Origin: CALLCD01 sp039196965
GTDB taxonomy: Bacteria > Pseudomonadota > Alphaproteobacteria > Caulobacterales > Hyphomonadaceae
Length of the DNA: 64,000 bases
Assembly (NCBI GenBank): GCA_039196965.1
Contig: JBCCUK010000020.1
Span: 16,364-80,363, forward strand
Direction: 5' to 3'
Every line of letters starts with the position of its first letter. Position 1 is the stretch's first letter. The notes below the pieces were generated by a model. That model had not been told where the DNA came from. It searched no databases and saw only the letters and a program-made list of their open reading frames with translations. This document shows positions 25,192 through 34,538 of the stretch, piece after piece. Position numbers and translations under genes: made by a program.

Positions 25192-26590
25192 TGTCTTCGG
25201 CTTTGTAAACGGCTAACATTGTCGTATCGATACCTTTCGAATAGTCAGCAAAGGTCATGGGCGCGATTATATCCGGTCCGAGGGGGCCAGCCGCAACGCC
25301 CATAACAATATTCAGCCAGAAGCATTTGCTCCAGTCATTGCAGCCGCTTTCCCAATCGTGATACCCAGTGGTGACCCAGATGCGGTGGCCGGAATTAGGT
25401 AGTTTGAGCATAGCGCCGCCTTCCGCCCAGAACTGTGCGTCATCGCCAATCTCCGTGCCAACAACAATAGCCTGATCGCCCCCTGCTTCAAGGGCGAAAG
25501 CATGGGCGACGATGGCTGCTGAAAACGTTCCTCCGTCCGTGAGCAAATAGATGTTTCCGTCTGGAATGACATAATCTTTGACGCCTCGCGCGAAAGCCCT
25601 TGCTTTTGTGTAGTCGCCCCCAAATGTCGAGCGGACATCTATGACGAGATAGTTTACAGGTTTGGCCTTCAGCTCCTCTGCCAGAGCGGTGAACCATTTT
25701 GAAAGGGATATATCATCCTGATCAAGGATCAGCCGTAGACGGATGTAAAATCCGTTACCCGGCAAATTATCTGTCCAGTGAATGGTTTCCGGCAAGCGAC
25801 CATAATGGGCTATTGTGAATGTTTCGGCAGGGAGAAATGCCCAGCTGTTTCCGCTGTCTGTTTCGCGTGTCAGGGTGCGAGAGAGTGGTGCATCGTCCGG
25901 CGAGATGGGTGGTGTAGAATCCGCTTCCACCGGCAGGATTAAAGTGTCTTCTGACAGATCTGGTAATTGTAGAATAAGCGTCGCACTGTCCGCGCTCTTT
26001 GCGAGCCCGACGGATTGCATAATCTCAGGTGACGAAAGAAAAGTAGGGCTGTTGAAACGAAGGAAAGCCTCGTTTCCTCCGAAATAGGGATCGAGCCTTG
26101 TAATGAGCGCCCCTGGCTCCTCACCCTCGTAAGCCAAAACCTTTGCGCCCAGAAGGTGCGCGTACGTATCGCGTGTGCGGACAATGTATAGTCCGTCTCC
26201 AAACCAGAAAAATCGGATGGGCAGACTTGTCAGACCATCAAGCAAGTCGACCCGGTGGAGGTTGGTGTGACCGTTTTCCGATATTGCAGCCGCCTTTGCC
26301 ACAGCTAAGTTAAATTGGGCTTGGGACATGTCTGCGGCAGTGTCTTTTAGCCTCTCAATATGAGTGGTGAACATCTTTCTCTCATCGCCAGAAAAGCTCT
26401 GGTCGACATCTGGAAGCTTGGCGAGATAGTCAATATCTTGCAATCGGGCTTCAACCGAGCTGGCTGGCTCCGGATAATCGGCGGTCGGTATCTTTGCTTT
26501 GAAGCGCCAGAAGAAAGCTCCCGTAGCGATGGCAACAGGCAGGCTGAGTATGAAGAGAGCACCCAAAAAAATCAGAAGTTTGCGTTTCAT
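25181..26590 (-). CDS. S41-like (C-terminal processing protease fold) membrane-anchored protein
   Basis: A 469-residue protein with an N-terminal membrane anchor or signal (residues 4-27). The second half resembles the S41 peptidase core: VNYLVIDVRSTFGGDYTKARAFARG then LTDGGTFSAAIVAHAFALEAGG, where the serine after GGTF would be the nucleophile, and IVVGTEIGDDAQFWAEGG. No PDZ domain is obvious. The early part (ISENGHTNL) fits tricorn/IRBP-like S41 proteins. It may be active or a degenerate relative. GGAGGGG precedes the ATG, and a LacI-type palindrome lies 13 bp further upstream. Confidence 0.75.
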   Translation of the reverse strand: MKRKLLIFLGALFILSLPVAIATGAFFWRFKAKIPTADYPEPASSVEARLQDIDYLAKLPDVDQSFSGDERKMFTTHIERLKDTAADMSQAQFNLAVAKAAAISENGHTNLHRVDLLDGLTSLPIRFFWFGDGLYIVRTRDTYAHLLGAKVLAYEGEEPGALITRLDPYFGGNEAFLRFNSPTFLSSPEIMQSVGLAKSADSATLILQLPDLSEDTLILPVEADSTPPISPDDAPLSRTLTRETDSGNSWAFLPAETFTIAHYGRLPETIHWTDNLPGNGFYIRLRLILDQDDISLSKWFTALAEELKAKPVNYLVIDVRSTFGGDYTKARAFARGVKDYVIPDGNIYLLTDGGTFSAAIVAHAFALEAGGDQAIVVGTEIGDDAQFWAEGGAMLKLPNSGHRIWVTTGYHDWESGCNDWSKCFWLNIVMGVAAGPLGPDIIAPMTFADYSKGIDTTMLAVYKAEDITP

Positions 26591-26602
26591 ATCCCCTCCG
26601 TG

Positions 26603-26616
26603 TTGAAGCGCTTACA
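26603..26616. promoter_or_regulatory. LacI-family-like operator before the S41 gene
   Basis: TTGAAGCGCTTACA matches the LacI-family pattern TGNAANCGNTTNCA at 9 of 10 defined positions and contains the perfect palindrome AAGCGCTT. It lies immediately upstream of the ribosome-binding site of the minus-strand S41-like gene. No LacI-type regulator is in the window. Confidence 0.35.
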
Positions 26617-26670
26617 ATCCTACCTTTTCTCGCACTGTACTTCATCGATAGTGCTCTTATGTATCAGCCA

Positions 26671-26692
26671 TTAGATCTCATTCACGATCTAA
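26671..26692. promoter_or_regulatory. 7 bp inverted repeat between S41 and bciA
   Basis: TTAGATC-N8-GATCTAA, perfect arms, located between the divergent S41-like and bciA genes. This is plausible operator geometry for a dimeric regulator; the identity is unknown. Confidence 0.45.
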
Positions 26693-26764
26693 GCCATAAA
26701 TCTTTTCCAGGGTTTCCTTAGAAATGCTTGAGACGTTTGAGCCGGTTCTGCATATTAATCGAAC

Positions 26765-27772
26765 GTGACTGATACTACTAAACCTGCTGAATCTTCTTAC
26801 AGTTCGGATAGCTCCGGACGTGTGATTTTGTTTGGTGCCACGGGAACGATCGGTCAAGCTGTCGCGCAGGTTCTCGTAGAGCGGCAATACGACGTGACCT
26901 GTTTTCTCCGCCCTGAGGCAGATGAAGGCATCCTGCCTGAAGGTGTGGAGGTTCGGCGAGGGCATGTGACCAACATGACGTCTCTAATGGACGATGGCTA
27001 TCGAGATGAGGTATTCGACTATGTTGTATCCTGTATGGCATCGCGGACGGGCGTAGCTCATGACGCTTGGGCGGTGGATTATGCTGCTCATATGAACGTG
27101 CTCTCGGCGGCGAAATCGGCTGGGGCAGCACATTTCGTCTTTCTCTCTGCCATGTGTGTCCAGAAACCCGTCCTTGCTTTTCAGAAGGCGAAGCTCGCTT
27201 TTGAGGAGGCGCTTATCGGATCCGGTCTGACCTATTCTATCATTCGGCCGACGGCCTTTTTCAAATCGCTGTCAGGCCAGATCGAGCGTGTGATGGCGGG
27301 CAAGTCATTCCTGCTTTTCGGTGATGGAGAAGGAACAGCATGCAAGCCCATAAGTGATCGTGATCTTGCTGTATTCATGGCTGACTCCCTGCGGCAGCCT
27401 GATCGACGGAATCGGATCCTTCCCATTGGGGGGCCTGGACCTGCCATGACACCCCGTGAGCAGGGGGCAAGACTTTTCGAGCTTCTGGGGAAAGACCCGA
27501 AATTCTCCGAGGTTCCGTTGGCCTTCATGACTGCAATGATTTGGGGCTTGAACGCGGCTGGCACGGTAGTGCCTGCCTTGCGAACCAAGGCTGAGCTTGC
27601 CCGGATTGGCCGTTATTATGCCACTGAATCCATGCTGGTTCTGGACCCGGAGACGGGCGAGTATGCTCCCGGTTTGACCCCCTCGACTGGAACTGAAATG
27701 CTATTTGATTACTACCGGCAGCTTATCGGCGAGGGCGGTAGGCTAGAGCGGGGTGCCCATAAAGTCTTCTAG
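26765..27772 (+). CDS. bciA: Divinyl (proto)chlorophyllide 8-vinyl reductase, BciA/DVR type
   Basis: A 335-residue extended-SDR/NmrA-like protein. The NAD(P)-binding glycine motif FGATGTIG lies at residues 23-30. Blocks diagnostic of BciA and plant DVR are CVQKPVLAFQKAKLAFEEAL, RPTAFFKSLSGQ, FGDGEGTACKPISDRDLA, PIGGPGPAMTPREQG and RYYATESMLVLDPETGEY. The enzyme reduces the 8-vinyl group of divinyl chlorophyllide in (bacterio)chlorophyll synthesis. The GTG start follows a short spacer. No other photosynthesis gene lies in the window, so either the organism is a phototroph with bciA outside its gene cluster, or this is a relic or repurposed copy. Its downstream neighbour is putA. Confidence 0.88.
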   Translation: MTDTTKPAESSYSSDSSGRVILFGATGTIGQAVAQVLVERQYDVTCFLRPEADEGILPEGVEVRRGHVTNMTSLMDDGYRDEVFDYVVSCMASRTGVAHDAWAVDYAAHMNVLSAAKSAGAAHFVFLSAMCVQKPVLAFQKAKLAFEEALIGSGLTYSIIRPTAFFKSLSGQIERVMAGKSFLLFGDGEGTACKPISDRDLAVFMADSLRQPDRRNRILPIGGPGPAMTPREQGARLFELLGKDPKFSEVPLAFMTAMIWGLNAAGTVVPALRTKAELARIGRYYATESMLVLDPETGEYAPGLTPSTGTEMLFDYYRQLIGEGGRLERGAHKVF

Positions 27773-27878
27773 GCTGAGGTGGGTATTTCGTATTTGCGGA
27801 TCGTGCTCACCAACAAGCTGATTGCTTCTAAGCCCATAACAATGATTATCTCCAATCCTGAGGAACTTGGGGTCAGTT

Positions 27879-30800
27879 ATGGACGAATTGGCGGTATTGA
27901 GAGCGAAAATTTGCGAGTGGCACAGGGCTCCTGAGGAAGAGGTGCTCCGTGGTCTAACGGCCGAAGCGGCGATTGATCCCGAGACGCGTGCGCGGATATC
28001 TGCGTCTGCGGAAGACCTCGTCATTCGGCTGCGCGAAACCAGCGACCCTGGGCTGATGGAGGTCTTCCTTGAAGAGTATGGTCTTTCAACGGATGAAGGC
28101 GTAGCCCTGATGTGTCTGGCGGAGGCTCTGTTGCGGGTGCCTGATGCCGACACAATGGACGCGTTGATTGAAGACAAGATCGCGCCGTCATCATGGGGGG
28201 AGCATCTTGGAAAGTCGAGTTCGTCGCTGGTGAATGCGTCAACCTGGGCACTGATGCTCACGGGCCGCGTCCTGGATGACGAGAATTCCAAGGGTTTGGC
28301 CGGAGTTCTTCACGGTGCTGTCCGCCGCCTCGGAGAACCGGTGATCCGCGCCGCTGTAATGCGGGCGATGAAAGAGCTTGGAGCGCAGTTCGTCCTTGGG
28401 CAGACCATCGAAGAGGCCATGGCGCGTGGTGCCACGCCGGAGGAAAAAGGGTTCACCTATTCCTATGATATGCTTGGCGAAGCGGCACTAACCCAAAAGG
28501 ATGCGGACGGGTATTTCCAGAAATATAAAGATGCTATTTCGGCGATTGGCAAAGCGGCACCTTCCGCTGACATTCGGGACAATCCGGGCATTTCGATAAA
28601 GCTATCGGCGCTACACCCACGATATGAAATGCCACAGAAGGACCGTGTGCTGAAAGAACTCGTGCCTCTCGTGATTGAGCTTTGCCTCTCAGCAAAGGCC
28701 AATCGCATCGGACTAAATATTGATGCGGAGGAGGCGGCAAGGATCGACCTCTCATTGGATGTCATCGAAGCTGTTTTCGCCGACGACAGACTTTTAGGAT
28801 GGGATGGATTTGGTGTCGTCGTGCAAGCCTATGGAAAGCGGGCCATGAGGGTCATTGATTGGCTTTATGCACTTGCAAGCCGACATGATCGGAAGATCAT
28901 GGTTCGGCTTGTGAAAGGAGCCTACTGGGACAGTGAGATCAAAATTGCCCAGATTGATGGTGTCGAAGACTTTCCCGTTTTTACCGCGAAGGCAGCAACG
29001 GATGTTTCTTATATATGCTGTGCAAAGAAGCTCCTTAAGCTGACGGATCGAATTTATCCGCAATTTGCAACCCACAATGCGCACACAATTTCTGCGGTAC
29101 TTGAAATAGCTGACGACAAAAATGCGTTTGAGTTTCAGCGCCTGCACGGGATGGGAGAGGCGATTCACAAGATTGCAAAGGAGCTGAACGATACGCGTTG
29201 CCGTATCTATGCGCCTGTCGGCGTGCACCGTGACCTGCTGGCCTACCTTGTAAGGCGGTTGCTTGAGAACGGAGCAAATTCGTCTTTTGTCAATCAGGTC
29301 GTGGACGAACATGTCCCGCCTTCGATTATAGCGTCTGATCCATTCAAAAGCCTCGAAAGCTGTTTGGTTGGTTGCGGGCCAGGCGTTGTTCCACCCACCG
29401 ATATTTTTGGGCCGACGCGCCGCAATTCCAAAGGTTGGGACATTTCAAATAGTGATGATCTGGAGGCAATTCACCGCGCCAGAAATCCATTCCGTCAGAA
29501 CCAATGGCTGTTTGAAGAGACCTTTAAGGCTCAATCGGTGAATAGCCCTCAGACTCCTAAAGACGTTGTTGGTGTGATCAGAGAGTTCACCGCGAGCGAG
29601 GCGACAGAGGCGATCGCCGGCGTATCTAGGTGGGATATGGTATCGGTGACTGAACGCGCGGACATACTTCGCAAGGCTGCCGATCTTTATGAGACACACC
29701 ATGGCGAGATATTTGCGCTTTTGGCGAGAGAGGCTGGGAAGATACTGCCCGATGCAATTGCAGAGCTCCGAGAAGCTGTTGATTTTTTGAGATTCTATGC
29801 CTGTGAGGCAGAACGCAGAGGCGAGCGCACACCAGCTGGTATCTTCACTTGCATCTCGCCTTGGAATTTTCCGTTGGCGATTTTCTCCGGGCAAATCGCG
29901 GCAGCTCTCGCGGCGGGTAATGGCGTGCTGGCCAAACCCGCCGAAACCACGCCGCTTATCGCATCTCTCGCCGTAAGTCTTTTCTATGAAGCAGGAGTTC
30001 CTGAAACTGCGCTCAAGCTGGTGTTGGGTGAGGGCTCAACGGTTGGTGCCGCGCTCACATCAGATCCGCGGATTGATGGAGTCTGTTTTACCGGCTCTAC
30101 GGCGACGGCACAGCTCATTCACCGCGCTATGGCGGACACAATGTCTCCCGGCGCGCCGCTTATCGCGGAAACCGGTGGGCTGAATGCCATGATCGTGGAT
30201 TCCACAGCACTGCCGGAGCAGGCAGTCTCCGATATCATTGCGTCTGCCTTTCAGTCTGCTGGGCAGAGGTGTTCAGCTTTGCGCGTGCTTTATATACAGG
30301 AAGACGTCGCTGAGACTTTTCTGGAAATGCTGGCTGGCGCGATGGACGAGTTGCGGCTTGGCGACCCATGGGATCTATCAACTGATATCGGCCCGGTGAT
30401 CGACGAGCCAGCGCGGCTCAAAATAGATCGCCATATTGCCGCTGCGCGCCGGGGTGGCCGTGTGCTGAAAGAAATATCGCGGCCTCGTCACGGACTGTTT
30501 GTTGGTCCGACGCTTATCCGTATAGGTGGTATTTCCGACCTTAAAGAAGAGATCTTCGGTCCCGTTTTGCACGTAGCCACCTTCAAGGCACAGCGGCTTG
30601 ATCAAGTTGCGGAAGAAATTAACAAGACCGGCTATGGTCTTACCTTTGGCTTGCATACGCGCATTGATGATCGGGTGGAGGACCTTACACAGATCATCCA
30701 GGCTGGAAATATCTACGTAAACCGGAACCAAATTGGTGCGATTGTGGGCTCGCAGCCCTTTGGCGGCGAGGGGCTGTCTGGAACTGGGCCAAAGGCTGGC

Positions 30801-31412
30801 GGACCGTATTATCTGGACCGGTTTTATGCGTCAAAGTCACCTACTGGAGTAAACGTGGCAACCGGGGCGCACATAGAGCTGGACGACCTGCAAAGGACGA
30901 TTGATAGCCTGCCAGAAAATCGACGGAAACCTATATCCGCTGAAGAGCTTCCCGGCCCGACGGGGGAGTCCAACCGGCTCTCTATCAGGCCGCGTGGTAC
31001 CGTATTGTGTCTCGGCCCTGGTTTCGATGTAGCCCGAGAGCAGGCAGAGATAGCGCGATCCGTAGGTTGTGGGGCGCTCGTCGTGGCCGACGGTGCTCGT
31101 AATGATGGCCAAATCGATGGTCAGATATTAGCTGAGCTTCTCACGGACATGGAAGGGATAGATGTGGTTGTCTGGTGGGGCGACGAAGGCGAGGGGCGGA
31201 TATATCGAAAAGCTCTAGCAGCGAGGCCGGGACCAATTGTTCCCCTTGTGACAGGTTCAAATCTCTCCGACTACTGTATTCAGGAACAGCATATCTGTAT
31301 CGATACGACTGCGGCAGGCGGCAATGCCTCTCTGCTGGCTGGCGTCGATGTTAGTCTGAGCGCAGACGATCAAAAGCCAAGGCTAGAATCTATAGATCTT
31401 GAGCCTGTCTAA
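27879..31412 (+). CDS. putA: Bifunctional proline dehydrogenase/L-glutamate-gamma-semialdehyde dehydrogenase (type B PutA)
   Basis: About 1177 residues, oxidising proline to glutamate. The FAD-dependent proline dehydrogenase barrel (about residues 150-450) shows ISIKLSALHPRYE, RLVKGAYWDSEIK and FATHNAHTI. The aldehyde dehydrogenase domain (about 520-985) shows SPWNFPLAIF, AETGGLNA and the catalytic cysteine in GQRCSALR near residue 797. A C-terminal region of about 180 residues resembles the ALDH-superfamily domain of long PutAs. No N-terminal ribbon-helix-helix repressor domain is seen, so this is type B: an enzyme without autoregulatory DNA binding. The ATG at 27879 is preferred to an upstream TTG. 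It ends 4 bp inside the convergent pyrC gene. Confidence 0.96.
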   Translation: MDELAVLRAKICEWHRAPEEEVLRGLTAEAAIDPETRARISASAEDLVIRLRETSDPGLMEVFLEEYGLSTDEGVALMCLAEALLRVPDADTMDALIEDKIAPSSWGEHLGKSSSSLVNASTWALMLTGRVLDDENSKGLAGVLHGAVRRLGEPVIRAAVMRAMKELGAQFVLGQTIEEAMARGATPEEKGFTYSYDMLGEAALTQKDADGYFQKYKDAISAIGKAAPSADIRDNPGISIKLSALHPRYEMPQKDRVLKELVPLVIELCLSAKANRIGLNIDAEEAARIDLSLDVIEAVFADDRLLGWDGFGVVVQAYGKRAMRVIDWLYALASRHDRKIMVRLVKGAYWDSEIKIAQIDGVEDFPVFTAKAATDVSYICCAKKLLKLTDRIYPQFATHNAHTISAVLEIADDKNAFEFQRLHGMGEAIHKIAKELNDTRCRIYAPVGVHRDLLAYLVRRLLENGANSSFVNQVVDEHVPPSIIASDPFKSLESCLVGCGPGVVPPTDIFGPTRRNSKGWDISNSDDLEAIHRARNPFRQNQWLFEETFKAQSVNSPQTPKDVVGVIREFTASEATEAIAGVSRWDMVSVTERADILRKAADLYETHHGEIFALLAREAGKILPDAIAELREAVDFLRFYACEAERRGERTPAGIFTCISPWNFPLAIFSGQIAAALAAGNGVLAKPAETTPLIASLAVSLFYEAGVPETALKLVLGEGSTVGAALTSDPRIDGVCFTGSTATAQLIHRAMADTMSPGAPLIAETGGLNAMIVDSTALPEQAVSDIIASAFQSAGQRCSALRVLYIQEDVAETFLEMLAGAMDELRLGDPWDLSTDIGPVIDEPARLKIDRHIAAARRGGRVLKEISRPRHGLFVGPTLIRIGGISDLKEEIFGPVLHVATFKAQRLDQVAEEINKTGYGLTFGLHTRIDDRVEDLTQIIQAGNIYVNRNQIGAIVGSQPFGGEGLSGTGPKAGGPYYLDRFYASKSPTGVNVATGAHIELDDLQRTIDSLPENRRKPISAEELPGPTGESNRLSIRPRGTVLCLGPGFDVAREQAEIARSVGCGALVVADGARNDGQIDGQILAELLTDMEGIDVVVWWGDEGEGRIYRKALAARPGPIVPLVTGSNLSDYCIQEQHICIDTTAAGGNASLLAGVDVSLSADDQKPRLESIDLEPV

Positions 31413-32695
31413 TTTGCTTCGAAAACCCACTGTCCGGCAACCATAGTTTTAATGACTTTGCCTTTTAAGTCATGTCCGTCGAAAGGTGAGTTCGTGGAAC
31501 GTGATATCAGATCGTCCGATCTACATTTCCAAGTCTTCTGCGCGTCAAAAAGAACAATGTCAGCAGGTGCACCGGCCATGAGGCGTCCTTGTGGCAGGTC
31601 AAACAGATCGGCCGGGCCAGATGTGACCAGTCTGATGGCTTGAAGGAGGCTGAACGCGCCGTCTGTGGCCATGGTTACCATTGCTGGTAGCAGGGTTTCA
31701 AGCCCCACTGCACCGAAGCTCGCCTCCTGGAATGGCAGTCTTTTTTCTTCAGCAGGCTGTGGATCATGCCCAGACACAACAGCGCTGATCTGTCCTTTTT
31801 CTGCGCATTGCCGCAAGAAATCGCGCTCTGATCGCGTTTGAAAGGGCGGAGAGACTTTGCAGTGGGTGCGATAGTCCCCAATCTCTTCTTCATCGAAGAA
31901 AAGTGTGTGAGCCGCGACGGTGCAGTGCACATCGAGTTCAGAGCCACGCTCTCTCGATTGGCTGAGGTGGGCCAGCACTTGCGGAGTCGAAACCTGATCG
32001 AACAGAAGCCTTGCTCCTATGGAGTTTGCTAGCCAGGTATCTCTCTGCGCCGGGATCAGTTCGGCTTCGTTTGGAATGCCTGAAAGCCCCATTTTGGCGG
32101 CGAGAGGGCCTGCATTCATGACACCAGACCCACTGAGTGCTGGATCGTTAGGCCGCACCGAGACGGTCACATTGTGGTCCTTTGCATAAGAAAGTATCCG
32201 CTTCATTGTGCCTGCATCGGCAAGGCTTGTTTCGCCGTTTGAGCAATAGAGCGCTCCCGCCTCCTGCATCAGGCCAAGCTCTGCCATGGCATCGCCTTCC
32301 AACCCCCGCGTAAGTGCGCCGACGGGGTAGATCCGGTTTTTACCTTCTAACGCGCCGCGCCTGGCGATGAACTCCACGCGCGCCACATCGTCGATGACAT
32401 GGTTGGCGTTTGGCATAATCGCCATGCTGGTGATGCCGCCTGCAACAGCGGCTCTGCTGGCGGTGCTCAGCGTTTCCCGGTGCTCTTCGCCCGGTTCGCC
32501 TGTTTTGACATGGAGATCTATCAGTCCGGGCGCGACGCACAAGCCGTCAGCATCGAGAATGTCCGTGCTGTTGGCCGCCTGGAAGTTTGTTCCAACAGCT
32601 TCGATTTTGCCACCATCGATAAGCAAATCGCCGATATCGTCTGTGTCGGATGCGGGGTCAAGAATGCGGGCGTTTCGGATCAGTGTCTTTGACAT
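31409..32695 (-). CDS. pyrC: Dihydroorotase-like protein, probably non-catalytic (PyrX type)
   Basis: A 428-residue class I dihydroorotase fold, directly coupled to pyrB. In active enzymes the zinc site begins HxHxxEPG; here the equivalent reads DLHVKTGEPG near residue 60, so the second histidine is Lys and the substrate arginine is Gly. The late motif is SGHDPQPAEEKRLPF rather than the usual DHAPH arrangement. This matches the PyrX-like proteins that support aspartate carbamoyltransferase assembly without catalysing, known in Pseudomonas and common in alphaproteobacteria. A true dihydroorotase would then be encoded elsewhere. The start overlaps the pyrB stop by one base (TAATG). Confidence 0.85.
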   Translation of the reverse strand: MSKTLIRNARILDPASDTDDIGDLLIDGGKIEAVGTNFQAANSTDILDADGLCVAPGLIDLHVKTGEPGEEHRETLSTASRAAVAGGITSMAIMPNANHVIDDVARVEFIARRGALEGKNRIYPVGALTRGLEGDAMAELGLMQEAGALYCSNGETSLADAGTMKRILSYAKDHNVTVSVRPNDPALSGSGVMNAGPLAAKMGLSGIPNEAELIPAQRDTWLANSIGARLLFDQVSTPQVLAHLSQSRERGSELDVHCTVAAHTLFFDEEEIGDYRTHCKVSPPFQTRSERDFLRQCAEKGQISAVVSGHDPQPAEEKRLPFQEASFGAVGLETLLPAMVTMATDGAFSLLQAIRLVTSGPADLFDLPQGRLMAGAPADIVLFDAQKTWKCRSDDLISRSTNSPFDGHDLKGKVIKTMVAGQWVFEAN

Positions 32696-33636
32696 TATCT
32701 TCCCGCCAGCTTGTGAAGGACCGCCTCACGCACCGCGACGCCCATTTCCACCTGTTCCGTGATGACCGATTGTGGTCCATCGGCGATCGCGCTTTCGATC
32801 TCTATGCCCCGGTTCATTGGGCCGGGATGCATCACGAGAGCGTCGGGCTTTGCGAGGGTCAGCCTATCGCGGGTCAGGCCGTAGAAATGGAAGTATTCCC
32901 GTCGGCTCGGAACGTAAGCACCATCCATGCGTTCCAGCTGGAGACGCAGCATCATAACCACATCGGCACCTTTGAGGGCCTCTTCAAAGTCCGAGGTGAC
33001 AAGCGAAACGCCAAGCCCCGATGTGTCCGGTGGTATCAGCGTGCTCGGCGCGGCAAAGCGCACGTATCCGCGCAGCTTCCGAATGGCGAGGGTGGTGGAG
33101 CGCGCGACGCGCGAATGGGCGATATCACCGCAGATAACGACATTCAGATCTTCGATGCGGCCCTTGTTCCGGCGCATGGTGAGGACATCGAGAAGCGCCT
33201 GCGTCGGATGCTCATGGGTGCCGTCACCCGCATTGATCACGGCGCAGTCGACCTTTCGGCTCAGCAGTTTCACCCCGCCGGAGGAGGAATGACGAATCAC
33301 CAGGGCATCCGGCCGCATCGCATTCAGGGTCACGGCGGTATCGATCAGCGTCTCGCCTTTTTTGACCGATGAAGAGGCCACTGCCATATTCACCACATCG
33401 GCTCCCAAGCGTTTCGCAGCAATTTCAAAGCTCGATTGGGTCCGCGTGGAGTTTTCAAAGAAAAGATTGACGACTGTCTTGCCGGCGAGCGTCTGGTCGG
33501 GGCGTTTTCCGGCGCGGGTTAGCTCGGCATAGTCTTCAGCGAGGTCTAGAAGCGAGAGAATGTCATCTGGGGAAAGGTGTTCGATGCCGAGAAGGTGTCG
33601 GTGTGGAAAGAGGTTTGTTTTGTCAGTGGCCGGCAT
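32695..33636 (-). CDS. pyrB: Aspartate carbamoyltransferase, catalytic subunit
   Basis: A 313-residue enzyme joining carbamoyl phosphate and aspartate, the first committed step of pyrimidine synthesis. The carbamoyl-phosphate motif FFENSTRTQSSFE lies near residue 55; HPTQALLDVLTM and the aspartate-site MHPGPMNRGIEI are also present. No regulatory pyrI follows. It is coupled by TAATG to a degenerate dihydroorotase, consistent with a dodecameric PyrB-PyrX complex. Confidence 0.97.
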   Translation of the reverse strand: MPATDKTNLFPHRHLLGIEHLSPDDILSLLDLAEDYAELTRAGKRPDQTLAGKTVVNLFFENSTRTQSSFEIAAKRLGADVVNMAVASSSVKKGETLIDTAVTLNAMRPDALVIRHSSSGGVKLLSRKVDCAVINAGDGTHEHPTQALLDVLTMRRNKGRIEDLNVVICGDIAHSRVARSTTLAIRKLRGYVRFAAPSTLIPPDTSGLGVSLVTSDFEEALKGADVVMMLRLQLERMDGAYVPSRREYFHFYGLTRDRLTLAKPDALVMHPGPMNRGIEIESAIADGPQSVITEQVEMGVAVREAVLHKLAGR

Positions 33637-33714
33637 GGAACAGCATCCTGATTTTGCGCGGTTTAAGCGGAAATCCGCCGCCGGGCAATAGGCATGTGCT
33701 GCGTCCGGTCTGGG

Positions 33715-34167
33715 CTAGATGTTTGCAAGCCTGTCGATCGCTGTCTGGAGGATCACTGCGGCCGCTGAAGCATCGATCAGTTCTGCCCGGCGCGCCCGTG
33801 AAAGATCCGCCTCCAGCATCGCCCGTTCAGCCTGCGCTGACGACATCCGTTCGTCCTGAAAGGCGATGGGCACGTTCCGCGCGTTCAGGAGATTGCGCGC
33901 AAATGCACGGGCGGATTGGGCCCGCGCGCCCTCCGATCCATCCATGTTCAGCGGCAAACCAAGGACGATGCCGGTCACGTTTCTCGAATCGTAGACCTCG
34001 AAGAGGGCGGTTAGGTCAGGTTTCAGTTTGGTGCGCTCTATTGTTTTCAGGGGCGATGCGATCAGGCGGAGACCGTCGCAAATTGCGAGGCCAAGGGTCT
34101 TCGTGCCAGGGTCGATACCGATCAGTGCCCCGGTATCCGGCATATTTTCAAGCTCAATCACGGCCAT
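33715..34167 (-). CDS. ruvX: RuvX/YqgF family RNase H-fold protein
   Basis: A 150-residue RNase H-fold nuclease. The first acidic residue lies in GIDPGTKTLGLAICDG, the glutamate in FQDERMSSAQAE and the last aspartate in IDASAAAVILQTAID. YqgF/RuvX is implicated in Holliday-junction resolution or in 16S rRNA 5'-end maturation. A second possible start is MPDTGALIG at 34143. It is probably the first gene of the minus-strand ruvX-pyrB-pyrC run, 78 bp upstream of pyrB, and divergent from gatC. Confidence 0.9.
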   Translation of the reverse strand: MAVIELENMPDTGALIGIDPGTKTLGLAICDGLRLIASPLKTIERTKLKPDLTALFEVYDSRNVTGIVLGLPLNMDGSEGARAQSARAFARNLLNARNVPIAFQDERMSSAQAERAMLEADLSRARRAELIDASAAAVILQTAIDRLANI

Positions 34168-34247
34168 GACGCGCTCTTAGCGCTTTCCAAGCTTGATCGC
34201 CAGCGCCTCGCGGCGTATCGCTCGAGCCGAATCATGGAGACCCGCAG

Positions 34248-34535
34248 ATGAGCGTCACAAAAGACGACGTAAAAAAGGTGGCGCGGCTTTCGCGCATTGC
34301 CGTCGATGAGGCCCGGCTGGAGGAACTTGCCGGAGAGCTAAACGGTATTCTCGGATGGATCGAGCAGTTGAACGAGGTCGATATTGAGGGGGTCGAACCG
34401 ATGACATCGGTCGTGGAAACCAACCTTCCTATGCGGGATGATGTCGTGTCCGATGGGGACAAGGTTGACGATATACTCGGCAATTCGCCGAAAGCGGAAG
34501 ACGGCTTCTTCGTTGTACCCCGGTCGGTGGAGTAG
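34248..34535 (+). CDS. gatC: Asp/Glu-tRNA amidotransferase subunit C
   Basis: A 95-residue GatC. The family opening TKDDVKKVARLSRIAVDE and the middle VDIEGVEPMTSV.ETNLPMRDD are plain. GatC stabilises the GatA-GatB interface in the transamidosome that converts Glu-tRNA(Gln) or Asp-tRNA(Asn) to the amide form. gatA follows after 3 bp. Confidence 0.95.
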   Translation: MSVTKDDVKKVARLSRIAVDEARLEELAGELNGILGWIEQLNEVDIEGVEPMTSVVETNLPMRDDVVSDGDKVDDILGNSPKAEDGFFVVPRSVE

Positions 34536-34538
34536 GCC

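Noticed and set aside
26591..26764. PpsR site (TGT-N12-ACA) upstream of bciA
   Set aside because: The only candidate has a 10-base spacer, so it does not fit the consensus.
32650..33372. A 240-codon plus-strand frame antisense to pyrB
   Set aside because: pyrB is unambiguous on the minus strand and the antisense frame has no recognisable domain.
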